Positions 8,063 through 16,287 of a stretch of 45,630 bases of DNA are shown in pieces. The first letter of the stretch is position 1; each line of letters starts with the position of its first letter. This stretch comes from a virus: positions 1-45,630 of the IMG/VR virus record IMGVR_UViG_3300027985_000472, one strand, 5' to 3'. Made by a program: the position numbers and the translations under genes. The notes below the pieces were generated by a model that searched no databases, was not told the origin of the DNA, and saw only the letters and a list, made by a program, of their open reading frames with translations.

Positions 8063-9048
8063 TGCCTACAGGCAAAGAACGAGCCGCGAAAATAAAAAAC
8101 ATGGTAGACGATATTGGAGTAAGCGCCACGGCCGGATCACTCGGAATAAAACCCGAGACCGTCCGAAGAATTTGTCGCATGGCAAAAAGCGAGGCGCGCG
8201 ATGCACCAGAGCAACCAGTCGACAAATCGCCACGCGCCAAGCTATTAGAAAAACTAAGCGATAATCTATCCGACGATGAAATATACGCCCTAGTAAAAAA
8301 CAGCGAGAAGCGATTCGACAGCTCTCACTCGACGACTATCGATTTCTCTGGCGACTGGTTCCGCGTCGGCATATTGTCCGATATTCATGGTGGCGCTAAA
8401 TATCTCGATGATCGCAAGCTGGTATCCGCCATAGAGGAATGCAATCGCTCGAAATGCAAAGAGCTATGGCTCCCCGGCGACCTCACGGAAGGCATGAGTG
8501 GACGCGACGGTCACATCTATGAAATGCACCATATCGGCTACGAAGCCCAACGCGATTACATGGTCTCGCGCCTCAAGGGCTTTGCTGGACCGATCAAGGC
8601 AATCAGTGGAAACCACGATCTATGGTATTATTCCAAGGCCAACATGGGCGCGCTCATCGTCAAAGATATTTGCGACCGTATCGGAAGCCACGCCGAATAT
8701 CTTGGCGAGCATGAAGGCCGCATCTACCTCAACGGCGCCGCATGCGACCTATGGCACGGCGAGGACGGCGCAAGCTATGCGCTATCCTACCGCATCCAAA
8801 AAATAGTCGAATCGCTCGGCGAACAATCGCTTCCTCAACTAATCATCGCCGGCCATGATCACAAGGCTGAATTTATCCCCGACCTTCGCGGTATCATGGC
8901 AATCGAAGCCGGATGCCTCGAGGAGCAAACCCCATGGATGCGCCGCAAGAAGCTCAGGGCATTCGTCGGTTTCTGGATCGTTGATATCTGTGTTCGCGAC
9001 GAGAAGATCGTGCGGATTAAGCCAGAATGGGTTAGCTTGAAGGGGTGA
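8053..9048 (+). CDS. calcineurin-like metallophosphoesterase with N-terminal HTH
   Basis: A 331-residue two-metal phosphoesterase. The conserved blocks are visible in order: SDIHGG (109-114), GDLTEG (142-147), GNHD (186-189), a DLWHGEDG block, and GHDHKAEF near 275. Residues about 12-45 (including VSATAGSLGIKPETVRRI) form a helix-turn-helix, an added DNA-binding module. Substrates could be nucleic-acid ends or nucleotides; the sequence does not decide. It starts inside the stop region of the coiled-coil gene; an ATG at 8062 (TAATG overlap) is an alternative start three residues shorter. Its presence in the late cargo block is unusual. Confidence 0.85.
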   Translation: MVVMPTGKERAAKIKNMVDDIGVSATAGSLGIKPETVRRICRMAKSEARDAPEQPVDKSPRAKLLEKLSDNLSDDEIYALVKNSEKRFDSSHSTTIDFSGDWFRVGILSDIHGGAKYLDDRKLVSAIEECNRSKCKELWLPGDLTEGMSGRDGHIYEMHHIGYEAQRDYMVSRLKGFAGPIKAISGNHDLWYYSKANMGALIVKDICDRIGSHAEYLGEHEGRIYLNGAACDLWHGEDGASYALSYRIQKIVESLGEQSLPQLIIAGHDHKAEFIPDLRGIMAIEAGCLEEQTPWMRRKKLRAFVGFWIVDICVRDEKIVRIKPEWVSLKG

Positions 9049-9050
9049 TA

Positions 9051-9413
9051 ATGGATAGAGAAAGAAAGGTATTTGAATCCAAGGCATCTATAGAATCCCG
9101 AGATAGAGGCAATAGACAACATATTCATCCGTCAAGAAGTTCCACACAAAATAAAATATCCTCAGCATTTGATTCCATGCGCGATCTTGTTTTAGAAAAA
9201 AACAAGCGATATGGCGATAGCGCGCTTTCTCCTCTCGGCTGTTTTTCCAAACTCGACGGCGAGCAAGGCATACGTATTCGCCTTGACGATAAGCTCAAGC
9301 GCATATCGAATTCTGGCGAGTTACGCAAAAATGATATAGCCGACTTGATCGGGTATCTGTCGCTATTGTGTGTCGCTCGCGGCTGGACGGATTTTTCCGA
9401 CCTCATAGATTAA
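9051..9413 (+). CDS. DUF1599 / MazG-like nucleotide-associated protein
   Basis: A 120-residue protein. Residues from about 40 on (MRDLVLEKNKRYGDSA, then IRIRLDDKLKRI, then NDIADLIGYLSLLCVARGW) match the pattern of the 'nucleotide modification associated domain 1' (DUF1599). That pattern has a KNxxYG motif, a DKxxRI motif and a C-terminal Asp-rich helix. Relatives are thought to act on nucleotides. The ATG at 9051 has AAGGGG five bases upstream; a GTG at 9045 overlapping the previous stop is the alternative. It is the last gene before late promoter copy 2. Confidence 0.65.
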   Translation: MDRERKVFESKASIESRDRGNRQHIHPSRSSTQNKISSAFDSMRDLVLEKNKRYGDSALSPLGCFSKLDGEQGIRIRLDDKLKRISNSGELRKNDIADLIGYLSLLCVARGWTDFSDLID

Positions 9414-9418
9414 AAACA

Positions 9419-9454
9419 CTATACAAAACACAACTTGCGCGCATATATCTATAT
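9419..9454 (+). promoter_or_regulatory. late promoter element, copy 2
   Basis: CTATACAAAA (9419-9428), 12 variable bases and gcatatatctatat (9441-9454), with exactly the spacing of the copies at 3536 and 16616. It sits in the gap after 9413 and drives the protease/scaffold/capsid unit. The first start codon downstream is at 9484. Confidence 0.75.
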
Positions 9455-9483
9455 AGCGACTTTTGTAAATATCGGGAGGCGAC

Positions 9484-9579
9484 ATGGCGAATAAAAGAAA
9501 GCCCAAGACCTCGGATGAAAACATGGAGATATCAGACGATATTCTCATGAATCGTTTTAAGGATAAATATGGCCTATAA
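9484..9579 (+). CDS. 31-residue basic/acidic leader protein
   Basis: This short frame begins at an ATG four bases after GGGAGG and is the first gene after late promoter copy 2. The product begins MANKRKPKTSDE and ends FKDKYGL, with no membrane segment. It overlaps the protease start by 11 bases, so it may couple translation into the protease. No family was recognised. The strong ribosome site and tight overlap support it as a real gene. Confidence 0.6.
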   Translation: MANKRKPKTSDENMEISDDILMNRFKDKYGL

Positions 9580-10642
9580 AATAAATATCAGCGGCGAGAT
9601 AGGATGGGATTATACCGCCCAGAATATCCGCGACAGCCTCCGCGAAGCCAGCGGCGAAGATCTCGATATCGACATAGTCACCCCCGGCGGCTCGGTATTC
9701 GACGGTATCGAGATATACAACGCCATCCGCGATTACAAGAAGACCAACAAGAAGGCGCAGATACTCGGCACCCTCAAGGGGCTTGTCGCCAGCATGGGAA
9801 CCTACATAGCCAGCAATTCCGCATTCGATCTTGTTGCCGCTGAGGATAACGCCGTCTATATGATTCATAACCCATGGGCCGTAACGTGGGGCGATTATCG
9901 CGAGGCGCAGACCACCGCCGATATGCTCAAGGGCCTTGCCGATATTCTTTCCGATGCCTACGCCAAGAAAACCAAGAAATCGAAAGCCGACATCCGATCT
10001 ATGATGGATGCGACCACATGGATATTCGGCGACGACATTAAGGCGCAAGGCTTCGTCGACGAAATAATTCCGAGCGATTCCAGCGATGGCGATGGCGACA
10101 ACGATTCCAAGAAGTCGAAGGCTCTAGCACATGCCCGCGCTTCATTCGATGCCATGATTTCCGCCCAAGCCAAGCGCACCGATCCCAAGCAGGACGCCAA
10201 ACGCGCCGCCGCCATGGTGCGCGACATATCTGCATCCCTACCCGGCTTGACCGGGAGCAACAATATCGCCCCCAGTCAAGGAGGCAAGGAGGACACAGAA
10301 TTGAAGAACCTGACCGAGTTCATGGCGCAGGGAGCCGAAGCCCTCGCCGAAGTCGAAGCCCTCAAGGCCGACTCCATCAAGGCCGAGCGCGAGCGCGTTA
10401 AGATGCTCAACGACCAGCGCACCAAGTTCGCCAAGCTCGGCGCCGCAGTCGAGCTAATCGACAATGCCGTAGCGTCCGGCGAGTCGTGGAACGATATCGC
10501 GGCCAACGTAGCGTCCCTCGCTCTCGCGGCTCTCGATAGTCCCGGCCCTCTCGACGCCGGCCATCTCGATAGCGCGAGCGGCGAAGCCGATGCCGGCGCC
10601 AAGCCGAACGATTACCGGGCGCCCGCTATCATCGATAAGTAA
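9569..10642 (+). CDS. ClpP-like prohead protease fused to scaffold domain
   Basis: This 357-residue protein starts with a ClpP/S49-type serine protease (about 1-170). GGSVFDGIEIYNAI (41-54) is followed by the nucleophile S75 in VASMGTYIA, then H100 in MIHNPW and Asp at 155-156. A Ser/Asp/Lys-rich linker (about 167-235) leads to a helical scaffold region (about 245-325). As in lambda gpC and relatives, the protease would act inside the prohead and remove scaffold. An internal start at 10301 probably makes the scaffold alone. AAGGA lies upstream of the ATG. Confidence 0.9.
   Translation: MAYKINISGEIGWDYTAQNIRDSLREASGEDLDIDIVTPGGSVFDGIEIYNAIRDYKKTNKKAQILGTLKGLVASMGTYIASNSAFDLVAAEDNAVYMIHNPWAVTWGDYREAQTTADMLKGLADILSDAYAKKTKKSKADIRSMMDATTWIFGDDIKAQGFVDEIIPSDSSDGDGDNDSKKSKALAHARASFDAMISAQAKRTDPKQDAKRAAAMVRDISASLPGLTGSNNIAPSQGGKEDTELKNLTEFMAQGAEALAEVEALKADSIKAERERVKMLNDQRTKFAKLGAAVELIDNAVASGESWNDIAANVASLALAALDSPGPLDAGHLDSASGEADAGAKPNDYRAPAIIDK
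10301..10642 (+). CDS. nested scaffold protein (Nu3-like) from an internal TTG start
   Basis: In frame within the protease gene, two strong ribosome sites (GGAGG at 10280-10284 and 10288-10292) precede a TTG at 10301, with 8 bases from the second GGAGG to the start. The product would be 113 residues, beginning KNLTEFMAQGAEAL and made mostly of charged helix, which is the scaffold part of the fusion. Nested scaffolds are established for lambda C/Nu3. The TTG start is an inference from the ribosome site. Confidence 0.6.
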   Translation: MKNLTEFMAQGAEALAEVEALKADSIKAERERVKMLNDQRTKFAKLGAAVELIDNAVASGESWNDIAANVASLALAALDSPGPLDAGHLDSASGEADAGAKPNDYRAPAIIDK

Positions 10643-10655
10643 GGAGGACAAATAA

Positions 10656-11399
10656 ATGTCTATGACTGTATACGACTATAACTACGACCTTCGGTTCCCC
10701 GAGGTTGGCAACGAGATTGTCGTCACCAATAGCCTTGGCCGCACCGCGCTATTCGGTGAGATTGTAAATCTCGGCGGGTATCTTGGCATCGTCATGGAGC
10801 CCGACAATATCGCCAATGCCGCCAGCGGACGCATGGCTATTCTCAAGTCTGACTTCGAGGTATCTACCTCCCAGATCGAGACCACCGATACCTTCACCGT
10901 AGGCAACGTGCTGTATTTCGAGGGCGGCGGTTCTAGCGCCGCTGGTAAGCTCGTCGACGCCGCGACCGCTACCACTGTGCCTATCGGCAAGATTACCGGC
11001 GAGCAGGGTTCGGGTGGCGCGCAGACCGCCGTAATCTTCCGTCCCTACGACCAGCTCAATGCCAGCTCTGCCGCCGTTCTCGATGCCGCTATCAAGGTCG
11101 AGCGTGTCGTTATCGATGCCGCCACCGACTATAGCTCCACCGGCAAGGCCACGAGCATCCCTCTCGGCGCCGTCATAATCGATATGAAGGCCATCGCCAC
11201 AGCGACCAATTCCGGCGGTACCGCTCAGGTGCTTATGGGTGGAGCGGCCGTCCATACCGCTGTTGCCATGGCCGCCGATGGTGCCGTAGCCCGCATGGCC
11301 GCCGGCGTAGACGATACCAAGCTGACCGTCACCGGAGCCGTTACGGTACTCACCCATGCCCTCGGCGACGCTGGCCTCGTCGACATCTCGTACATCTAA
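10656..11399 (+). CDS. head decoration / capsid cement-like protein
   Basis: A 247-residue Ala/Gly/Thr-rich protein between protease and major capsid, where decoration proteins lie. The first ~130 residues have a DUF2190-like beta pattern (GYLGIVMEPDNIANAASG, then VGNVLYFEGGG and PIGKITGEQGSGG). A C-terminal domain (about 140-247) is again beta-rich and ends VDISYI. Synonymous codon use is strongly biased, as in the capsid gene, which suggests high expression. AAGGAGG precedes the ATG. No enzymatic motif is seen. Confidence 0.7.
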   Translation: MSMTVYDYNYDLRFPEVGNEIVVTNSLGRTALFGEIVNLGGYLGIVMEPDNIANAASGRMAILKSDFEVSTSQIETTDTFTVGNVLYFEGGGSSAAGKLVDAATATTVPIGKITGEQGSGGAQTAVIFRPYDQLNASSAAVLDAAIKVERVVIDAATDYSSTGKATSIPLGAVIIDMKAIATATNSGGTAQVLMGGAAVHTAVAMAADGAVARMAAGVDDTKLTVTGAVTVLTHALGDAGLVDISYI

Positions 11400-11413
11400 G
11401 AGGAGGATAGATA

Positions 11414-12658
11414 ATGTCCGATATCAAGGTATATACTAAGGCCGCGATGGCCGCCGAGCTGGCGAAGGCCGGCCCGAATTTCAGCGATCCGGTCGTCCTC
11501 GCGGATACCGTCATGGGCGGCAAGTACGCTGGCATGAACCAGGGCGCTCGCTATGACGCCGTTTTCAAGGCTCGCCCTCGCAAGCTCGGCCCCTCCGGCG
11601 CCGACTACTCCGCCCTCGCCCGCTATGGTGGCGCTATCCATGTCCCGCGCAAGTGGGCCGACGGTAGCACCTCTTCCCCCTTCGAGCGCGTCGCTTCCGG
11701 CTCGTTCATCAAGGATGCCAAGGGCGCCCTGACCGGGAACACCCTGCTCCCCGACTGGGCCGAGCTGTGGGATGCCATGCGCATGGACATCACTGTCCGA
11801 AAGAATGCGCTCCCGACCGTTCGCCAGTTCTTCTATAACGTGTACAACCGTCCCGACGCCGACCGCACCAATTCGCTCGTCGAGATGCTTCCGTATGGTA
11901 TCGTGTTTGCTGAGAATAATGGTTCTGGCCAGCCCGTACCCCAGGGTGACAAGGGCGAGGGCCAGAAGGGTACCGTCGATATCAGCATCTATGCCGCCGG
12001 CTTCATGTGGAGTCTTCTCGCCGAGATGTTCGACAAGTCGCTCGACATGACCATGCTGAACGATGCCGTCGCCATCGGCTATAATGCCAAGCGCGACGAC
12101 CTGGCCATGTCTCCGATCCTCGCGGATATCTATTCCACTGCTGGAACCGCCAAGCATACCGCCGCCGTTTCCACCTCTGGCCTCGGCCGCGAGGAGCTTC
12201 TCTATAAGACGCTCTCCAACGCCCTCGATGGCCTCGCCAAGCGCAAGGACCCCGTGACCGGCCGTTATATCGACGTCATGGGTTCTGTACTCCTGTGCTC
12301 GAGCAACGTAGCCCGCCACGCCCAGCAGGTAGTCAACGGCCTTCCGCAGAACTCCGGCAACACCCCGCTTCGCTCCCTGTCGGAAATCTCCTCGATCGTG
12401 GCCTACGATGGCGAGACCATCATCAACCGCGACGGTACGACCACCTATGCCGGCGTCGGCGACACGTATGCCTATCTCGTCAAGCCCAACCGCTACATGG
12501 ACATCATCGTCAAGCAGGGCCTGACCACCGAGATCGACATGAACCCCGACGTCAAGACGCTCGCCCGTGAGGAGCGCGCGTACTACTTCGCCGAGGGCGT
12601 GTACAACGCCGAGGGCCTCGCGAACTTCGTGCAGAAAATCACCCTTCCGACCTGGTAA
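11414..12658 (+). CDS. major capsid protein
   Basis: This 414-residue protein follows the protease and decoration genes and shows the most biased codon use in the window, as expected for the main head subunit. An HK97-fold capsid of this size (Mu gpT-like or related) fits. Visible traits are an N-terminal arm rich in Ala/Lys, a long helix-like segment around VEMLPYGIVFAENN, and a C-terminal part with YLVKPNRYMDIIV. No single motif is diagnostic, so the call rests on position, size and codon bias. AGGAGGATAG lies just upstream. Confidence 0.82.
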   Translation: MSDIKVYTKAAMAAELAKAGPNFSDPVVLADTVMGGKYAGMNQGARYDAVFKARPRKLGPSGADYSALARYGGAIHVPRKWADGSTSSPFERVASGSFIKDAKGALTGNTLLPDWAELWDAMRMDITVRKNALPTVRQFFYNVYNRPDADRTNSLVEMLPYGIVFAENNGSGQPVPQGDKGEGQKGTVDISIYAAGFMWSLLAEMFDKSLDMTMLNDAVAIGYNAKRDDLAMSPILADIYSTAGTAKHTAAVSTSGLGREELLYKTLSNALDGLAKRKDPVTGRYIDVMGSVLLCSSNVARHAQQVVNGLPQNSGNTPLRSLSEISSIVAYDGETIINRDGTTTYAGVGDTYAYLVKPNRYMDIIVKQGLTTEIDMNPDVKTLAREERAYYFAEGVYNAEGLANFVQKITLPTW

Positions 12659-12672
12659 GGAGATAGCCGCCG

Positions 12673-12891
12673 ATGAAAGCTAAGAGCAGAATCGAAGTCC
12701 TAATCGGCGGCGTCCTTCTCGTCGTTCCCGAAGGCGGCGTAGTCCATCCCGCGATTGTCGAGTCATGGCGCATATCTGGCAAGCTGGATCGCGCCATCGC
12801 TCAAGGCATAATCGAGGATGATGCGCCACCAGCCAAGGAACCAGTTAAAAAGTATCAGCGCCAGGAGCGAGCAAAGGACGCCGACGAATGA
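12673..12891 (+). CDS. small head protein, hypothetical
   Basis: A 72-residue protein between major capsid and the connector. The N-terminal half (IEVLIGGVLLVVPEGGVVHP) is hydrophobic and beta-like rather than a clear membrane helix. The C-terminus is strongly charged (KEPVKKYQRQERAKDADE). AAGGAGA lies before the ATG and the stop overlaps the next start (ATGA). By position it could be a connector accessory. No family was recognised. Confidence 0.6.
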   Translation: MKAKSRIEVLIGGVLLVVPEGGVVHPAIVESWRISGKLDRAIAQGIIEDDAPPAKEPVKKYQRQERAKDADE

Positions 12892-13274
12892 CACTATATG
12901 ACCGGGTAGTAAAAAACACCACGCGCATACTCACCCGCGCCGATGGCTTTACCGTCCCGGTCGTATTCACTTCTCCGGCTGGCGTCGAGTATTCAACGCG
13001 CGGATTCTTCATCGATGTGTCGCTCGATATCAATCCAGCAACCGGCCTACCAATGGTTGCTCGCAAAAGCGCATTCTCGTTTTCGCGCTATACTTCCGAC
13101 AATACCGACCTATTTCCAACAGAGAACCCCGCCGATACCGCCGGAACATGGAAAGCGACATTTTCCAATTCTCTAGGCGAATCGCAGGAATGGGCCATCG
13201 AATCCGTAATGCCAGATAGAACGCTCGGTATGTATACCGTGCTACTCAAGCGCAAAGTGACAAGGACAGTCTGA
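12888..13274 (+). CDS. head-tail connector / stopper-like protein
   Basis: A 128-residue beta-rich protein between capsid and tail-terminator genes. The pattern (VVFTSPAGVEYSTRGFFID, then a long loop, then IESVMPDRTLGMYTVLLKRK) resembles the small stopper proteins of the lambda gpFII / SPP1 gp16 type. It starts by ATGA overlap. The assignment is positional; the sequence itself carries no motif. Confidence 0.55.
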   Translation: MTLYDRVVKNTTRILTRADGFTVPVVFTSPAGVEYSTRGFFIDVSLDINPATGLPMVARKSAFSFSRYTSDNTDLFPTENPADTAGTWKATFSNSLGESQEWAIESVMPDRTLGMYTVLLKRKVTRTV

Positions 13275-13897
13275 TGGCCGTAGCGATGCCAGAATATTCG
13301 ACCCTCAAGGCTAACATCGTCACGGCCCTACAGGAAGTCGCAACCGCCGAAGCCGCAATCGACTCCGGCCGCAATTTTCTAGTAACAAAAGATAGATGGC
13401 GCCCATGGATCGAGAATCAACAAAATGTAGCGCTCGTCAATGTCCTTGTCGGAACAGTTACCAGCGCCGGCGGCGGCTCTCACTTTAACGTCACCGACCG
13501 CGTATCAGTAAATATCGATCTATACGTGCTCGGCACCTATGACGAGCAAGTCGACAGCGAAACCGGAGAAAAAACGCTCACGCCAGCCGATGAAATGGCC
13601 GCCGCTAGACTCGACCTATTAGTCGCTCAGGTCCGCCACGCGATCAGCAGGATGAAAAATAGTGATTTCGGCATGGGCGCCGGAACAATATCACGCAACA
13701 TCAGCGCCGATCTAACAATGTACAGCCAAGAACAGCAGGATAGCACCGGCCAGTACGCACCGGCTCGCTGGTCGCTCACGGTGGACATGGCCTACACTCC
13801 CGATGATGACGCGACGGTAACGGCAATAACCGAACTAAATTTGACTATGGAAGATGCGCTCGAATCATGGGCGATGAAATATACCTATGGCGATTAA
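13274..13897 (+). CDS. tail terminator / completion-like protein
   Basis: This 207-residue protein lies immediately before the sheath gene, the usual place of the tail terminator in Mu- and P2-like phages. It starts one base inside the previous stop (TGATG). Helix-strand layout is visible: an N-terminal helix (TLKANIVTALQEVATAEAA), central beta strands, and a long Asp/Glu-containing helix around MAAARLDLLVAQVRHAI. The late acidic tail (LNLTMEDALESW) is notable. It would cap the tube/sheath at the head end. The role is inferred from order. Confidence 0.6.
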   Translation: MAVAMPEYSTLKANIVTALQEVATAEAAIDSGRNFLVTKDRWRPWIENQQNVALVNVLVGTVTSAGGGSHFNVTDRVSVNIDLYVLGTYDEQVDSETGEKTLTPADEMAAARLDLLVAQVRHAISRMKNSDFGMGAGTISRNISADLTMYSQEQQDSTGQYAPARWSLTVDMAYTPDDDATVTAITELNLTMEDALESWAMKYTYGD

Positions 13898-13918
13898 CGA
13901 ACACAAGGAGGCTATAAC

Positions 13919-15436
13919 GTGGCGATAAGTTTTGATATCTTCCCGTCGTATAGGCGGGCAAGCATGCGCCAGGTAGAGCTAGTCGGGCAAAAGCGTTCGA
14001 CCAGCGGCGCGTATATCCCTGAAAAGATCCTCATTCCCGGCCAGTTCCTCGCGGCTAAAACCGGCGTAGTCGTCGGAGAAATCAAGCATTTCTATACTGC
14101 CGACGAAGTAGGCGACTGGTTCGGCTACGGCTCCGAGATTCACAGGCAGGCCGTATGGATTTATGCCGCTCTCGGCGGATTCTCCGAGAACGTCTATACC
14201 GTAGGCGTCACCGCCGCGACCGGCTCTGCCGCGACGCTCACCATCACAACCACCGGCGACGCGACCAGCTCCGGTTCGCTTTTCTTCTCGATAGCCGGCA
14301 ACCTGTATCAAATCTCCGTTGCCTCTGGCGATACCGATGACGAGATAGCCGCCGCTCTCGTTGCCGCGATAACCTCCGACATTGCCGCCCCATATACCGC
14401 CGCCGTCGGCGGTACTGGCTCAGAGAATGTCGTCACCGTCACCGCGAAAAATAACGGCCTTAACGGCAATAATATGTTCGCGATGATGGCTCCCGATGGC
14501 GTCAGTCAGTCCAGCCTCGCCCCTTCCGGCCCCGCGATTACCTTCTCCGGTTCAGGCTATTTCTCTAGCGGCACCGGCTCTATCGACATCGATGACGCGC
14601 TCTATGCGTCTGGCGTCGACCAGCTCGCCAACGAATGGATCACGTTCATAGCGGCTCCGTTCCAGGACAGCACCAATATCGGCAAGCTCAAGACGTATCT
14701 CGTCAATCGCCAGAATATGTCTCCGAATCGCCTTGCCGGCTCCGTAATCGGGTACGTCAAGAAGACCTATAGCGAAGCCGCCGCAATTCCCGCGACGATC
14801 AACTCGAAGCACATCGCCCCGATATGGGATGCCCGCTCGCTGGCCCCCGACCTAGAATTCGGAGCCGCCGTTCTCGGCATGTGCGCGTATGGCGCTACTC
14901 TCGACCCAGGCCGCCCATTCGTCACGCTCCCCCTCGGCGTTCCCGTCAAGGCTGGCATCTTCGATAACGACTACTCCCGCAATGACGCGCTTTTCCGCGC
15001 CGGTATTGGCTATTGCAAGCTCGACGCCTCCGGCGACATGGTACTTGGCGACGTGGCTCTATCCTATCGCCTCACCTCAGCCGGCGCCGCCACCGAGGAG
15101 TGGTTCGACCTAGTGTCGCTCACCCGCCGCCAGGTCAAGGCGTATCAATCCGAGCAGACGTTCCTATCCGACCCGTACACTCGCGGTATGGTGGGCTCCG
15201 ACGATATCGTAACCGCCAAGGATTACGTCATCAAGCCCAAGAAGGTACTCGCCGACCTCTACGCGCTCATCGACAACTGGGCCGCCGAGGGCTGGACGAA
15301 GAACCCCGCCGCCGTAAAGGCCAGCGCTCTTGCCGAGATCAACACGCTCAATCAGAGCCGCATCGATGCCAGCGTGGTAGACGACGAGGCCGCCGCGCTT
15401 CGCATCATAGCGATCCGGCTTGCGTTCCTGTATTAA
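13919..15436 (+). CDS. tail sheath protein
   Basis: This 505-residue contractile sheath protein shows the family layout: an N-terminal segment with PSYRRASMRQVE, a variable Thr/Ser/Gly-rich insertion (about 90-220), and conserved C-terminal parts including LAPDLEFGAAVLG, then RLTSAGAATEEWFDLVSLTRRQV and the terminal KDYVIKPKKVLADLYALID region. GTG is the start codon, with GGAGG 8-9 bases upstream. Its presence is the main evidence for a contractile (myovirus) tail. Confidence 0.9.
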   Translation: MAISFDIFPSYRRASMRQVELVGQKRSTSGAYIPEKILIPGQFLAAKTGVVVGEIKHFYTADEVGDWFGYGSEIHRQAVWIYAALGGFSENVYTVGVTAATGSAATLTITTTGDATSSGSLFFSIAGNLYQISVASGDTDDEIAAALVAAITSDIAAPYTAAVGGTGSENVVTVTAKNNGLNGNNMFAMMAPDGVSQSSLAPSGPAITFSGSGYFSSGTGSIDIDDALYASGVDQLANEWITFIAAPFQDSTNIGKLKTYLVNRQNMSPNRLAGSVIGYVKKTYSEAAAIPATINSKHIAPIWDARSLAPDLEFGAAVLGMCAYGATLDPGRPFVTLPLGVPVKAGIFDNDYSRNDALFRAGIGYCKLDASGDMVLGDVALSYRLTSAGAATEEWFDLVSLTRRQVKAYQSEQTFLSDPYTRGMVGSDDIVTAKDYVIKPKKVLADLYALIDNWAAEGWTKNPAAVKASALAEINTLNQSRIDASVVDDEAAALRIIAIRLAFLY

Positions 15437-15450
15437 CGAAAGGAGAAACA

Positions 15451-15822
15451 ATGGCCAACATTATACAAGGCCCGGCGCGAGAGCTGATCGTCGATAGCAT
15501 CGAGCTTGATCCCGCCGAGGGTAGCGAGCTGACCTATGCGACGCATGGCTATAGTGGTGCCGTCCATATTTCCGGCAATAGCAATGTATACGGCGAGTCG
15601 AATCCGCATGTCGGATATATTAACCAGGACGTAGCCGTCACGCCAGACATCTACGAGAAGCTCAAGGCGATCCAGAATGCCCGCCGCTTCGTGTCGGTAT
15701 CCTGTACCACCCCGGGCAACGAGTTACTTATCGGCCAGATGGCGATAGGCAACGACGGCGCCATCGAGAACGTCAACGGCATCGTGTCGCTCGAGTTACA
15801 GGGCAAGCTAGAAAAGGCTTAA
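15451..15822 (+). CDS. tail tube protein
   Basis: A 123-residue protein directly after the sheath, with the size and beta content of Mu gpM-like tubes. It includes ELIVDSIELDPAEGSELTYA near the N-terminus and VNGIVSLELQGKLEKA at the end. AAAGGAG precedes the ATG at 15451. A longer frame upstream is antisense-like noise inside the sheath gene and lacks a ribosome site. The tube forms the channel for DNA. Confidence 0.85.
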   Translation: MANIIQGPARELIVDSIELDPAEGSELTYATHGYSGAVHISGNSNVYGESNPHVGYINQDVAVTPDIYEKLKAIQNARRFVSVSCTTPGNELLIGQMAIGNDGAIENVNGIVSLELQGKLEKA

Positions 15823-15832
15823 TAAGGTGCCG

Positions 15833-15870
15833 GCGCGGCGGCAGTAAGGAGCAATCCACCGCGCATATTT
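15833..15870 (+). terminator. hairpin between tube and chaperone genes, possible attenuator
   Basis: Arms at 15833-15841 and 15856-15864 pair over nine positions with one C.A mismatch and are followed by ATATTTTTC. The U-run is short and the stem is GC-rich, so partial termination is plausible. It would let tube be made in excess of downstream tail proteins. Inferred from the sequence only. Confidence 0.5.
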
Positions 15871-15888
15871 TTCTCCAGGAGGTAGACA

Positions 15889-16287
15889 ATGGAAAAACTT
15901 AGCAAGGATGAGGCCATCGAGCTGATTAAGTCGTGGGCCGACGAGCTTCAAGTCAACGACGATACGGACGACTTCAACGAGGCCGTCGTCGCGCTTCTCC
16001 CCGCCGTTCGCAACAATCGCCTAAAGTTCGATAGCGATACCGAAACATTCTCGCTCGTCCTCTCGGCCCCGCTCGTGCTCTCTGCCAGTAAGCGCGAATC
16101 GATAGAGATACGCGAACTAACCCTTGACGAAAAGTCGTGCGTCGAGAAGTATCCCGAGAAGGAAAAGGTCTCGATGGTCACGGCTATCTATGCCAAAAGT
16201 GCCGGGCTATCTATCGCCGAGGCTAGCAAGATCAAGGGCCGCGACTTTACCGTCATCACCGCGATCAACTCGGTTTTTTTCTCGTAA
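15889..16287 (+). CDS. tail assembly chaperone, short form (gpG / Mu gp41-like)
   Basis: A 132-residue acidic helical protein lying between tube and tape measure, the position of tail assembly chaperones. AGGAGG lies seven bases before the ATG. A slippery TTTTTTC (16275-16281) occurs two codons before the stop, allowing a minority of ribosomes to continue in the -1 frame. The C-terminal region (AEASKIKGRDFTVITAINS) is helical. The chaperone would coat the tape measure during tube assembly and is not normally part of the virion. Confidence 0.8.
   Translation: MEKLSKDEAIELIKSWADELQVNDDTDDFNEAVVALLPAVRNNRLKFDSDTETFSLVLSAPLVLSASKRESIEIRELTLDEKSCVEKYPEKEKVSMVTAIYAKSAGLSIAEASKIKGRDFTVITAINSVFFS
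16275..16281 (+). other. programmed -1 frameshift site
   Basis: TTTTTTC read as T TTT TTC in frame is a canonical X XXY YYZ slippery heptamer. A shift there continues at CTC (16281) into the frame of 16281-16568 with no intervening stop. Lambda G/GT and Mu gp41/gp42 have the same arrangement. Confidence 0.8.

Noticed and set aside
11396-12319. 307-residue frame antisense to the major capsid gene, with similar long antisense frames at 17137-18009 and 10749-11357
   Set aside because: These mirror the strong codon bias (pyrimidine-ending third positions) of the sense genes; Gly/Ala/Arg or Ser/Ala-rich composition and no ribosome site.
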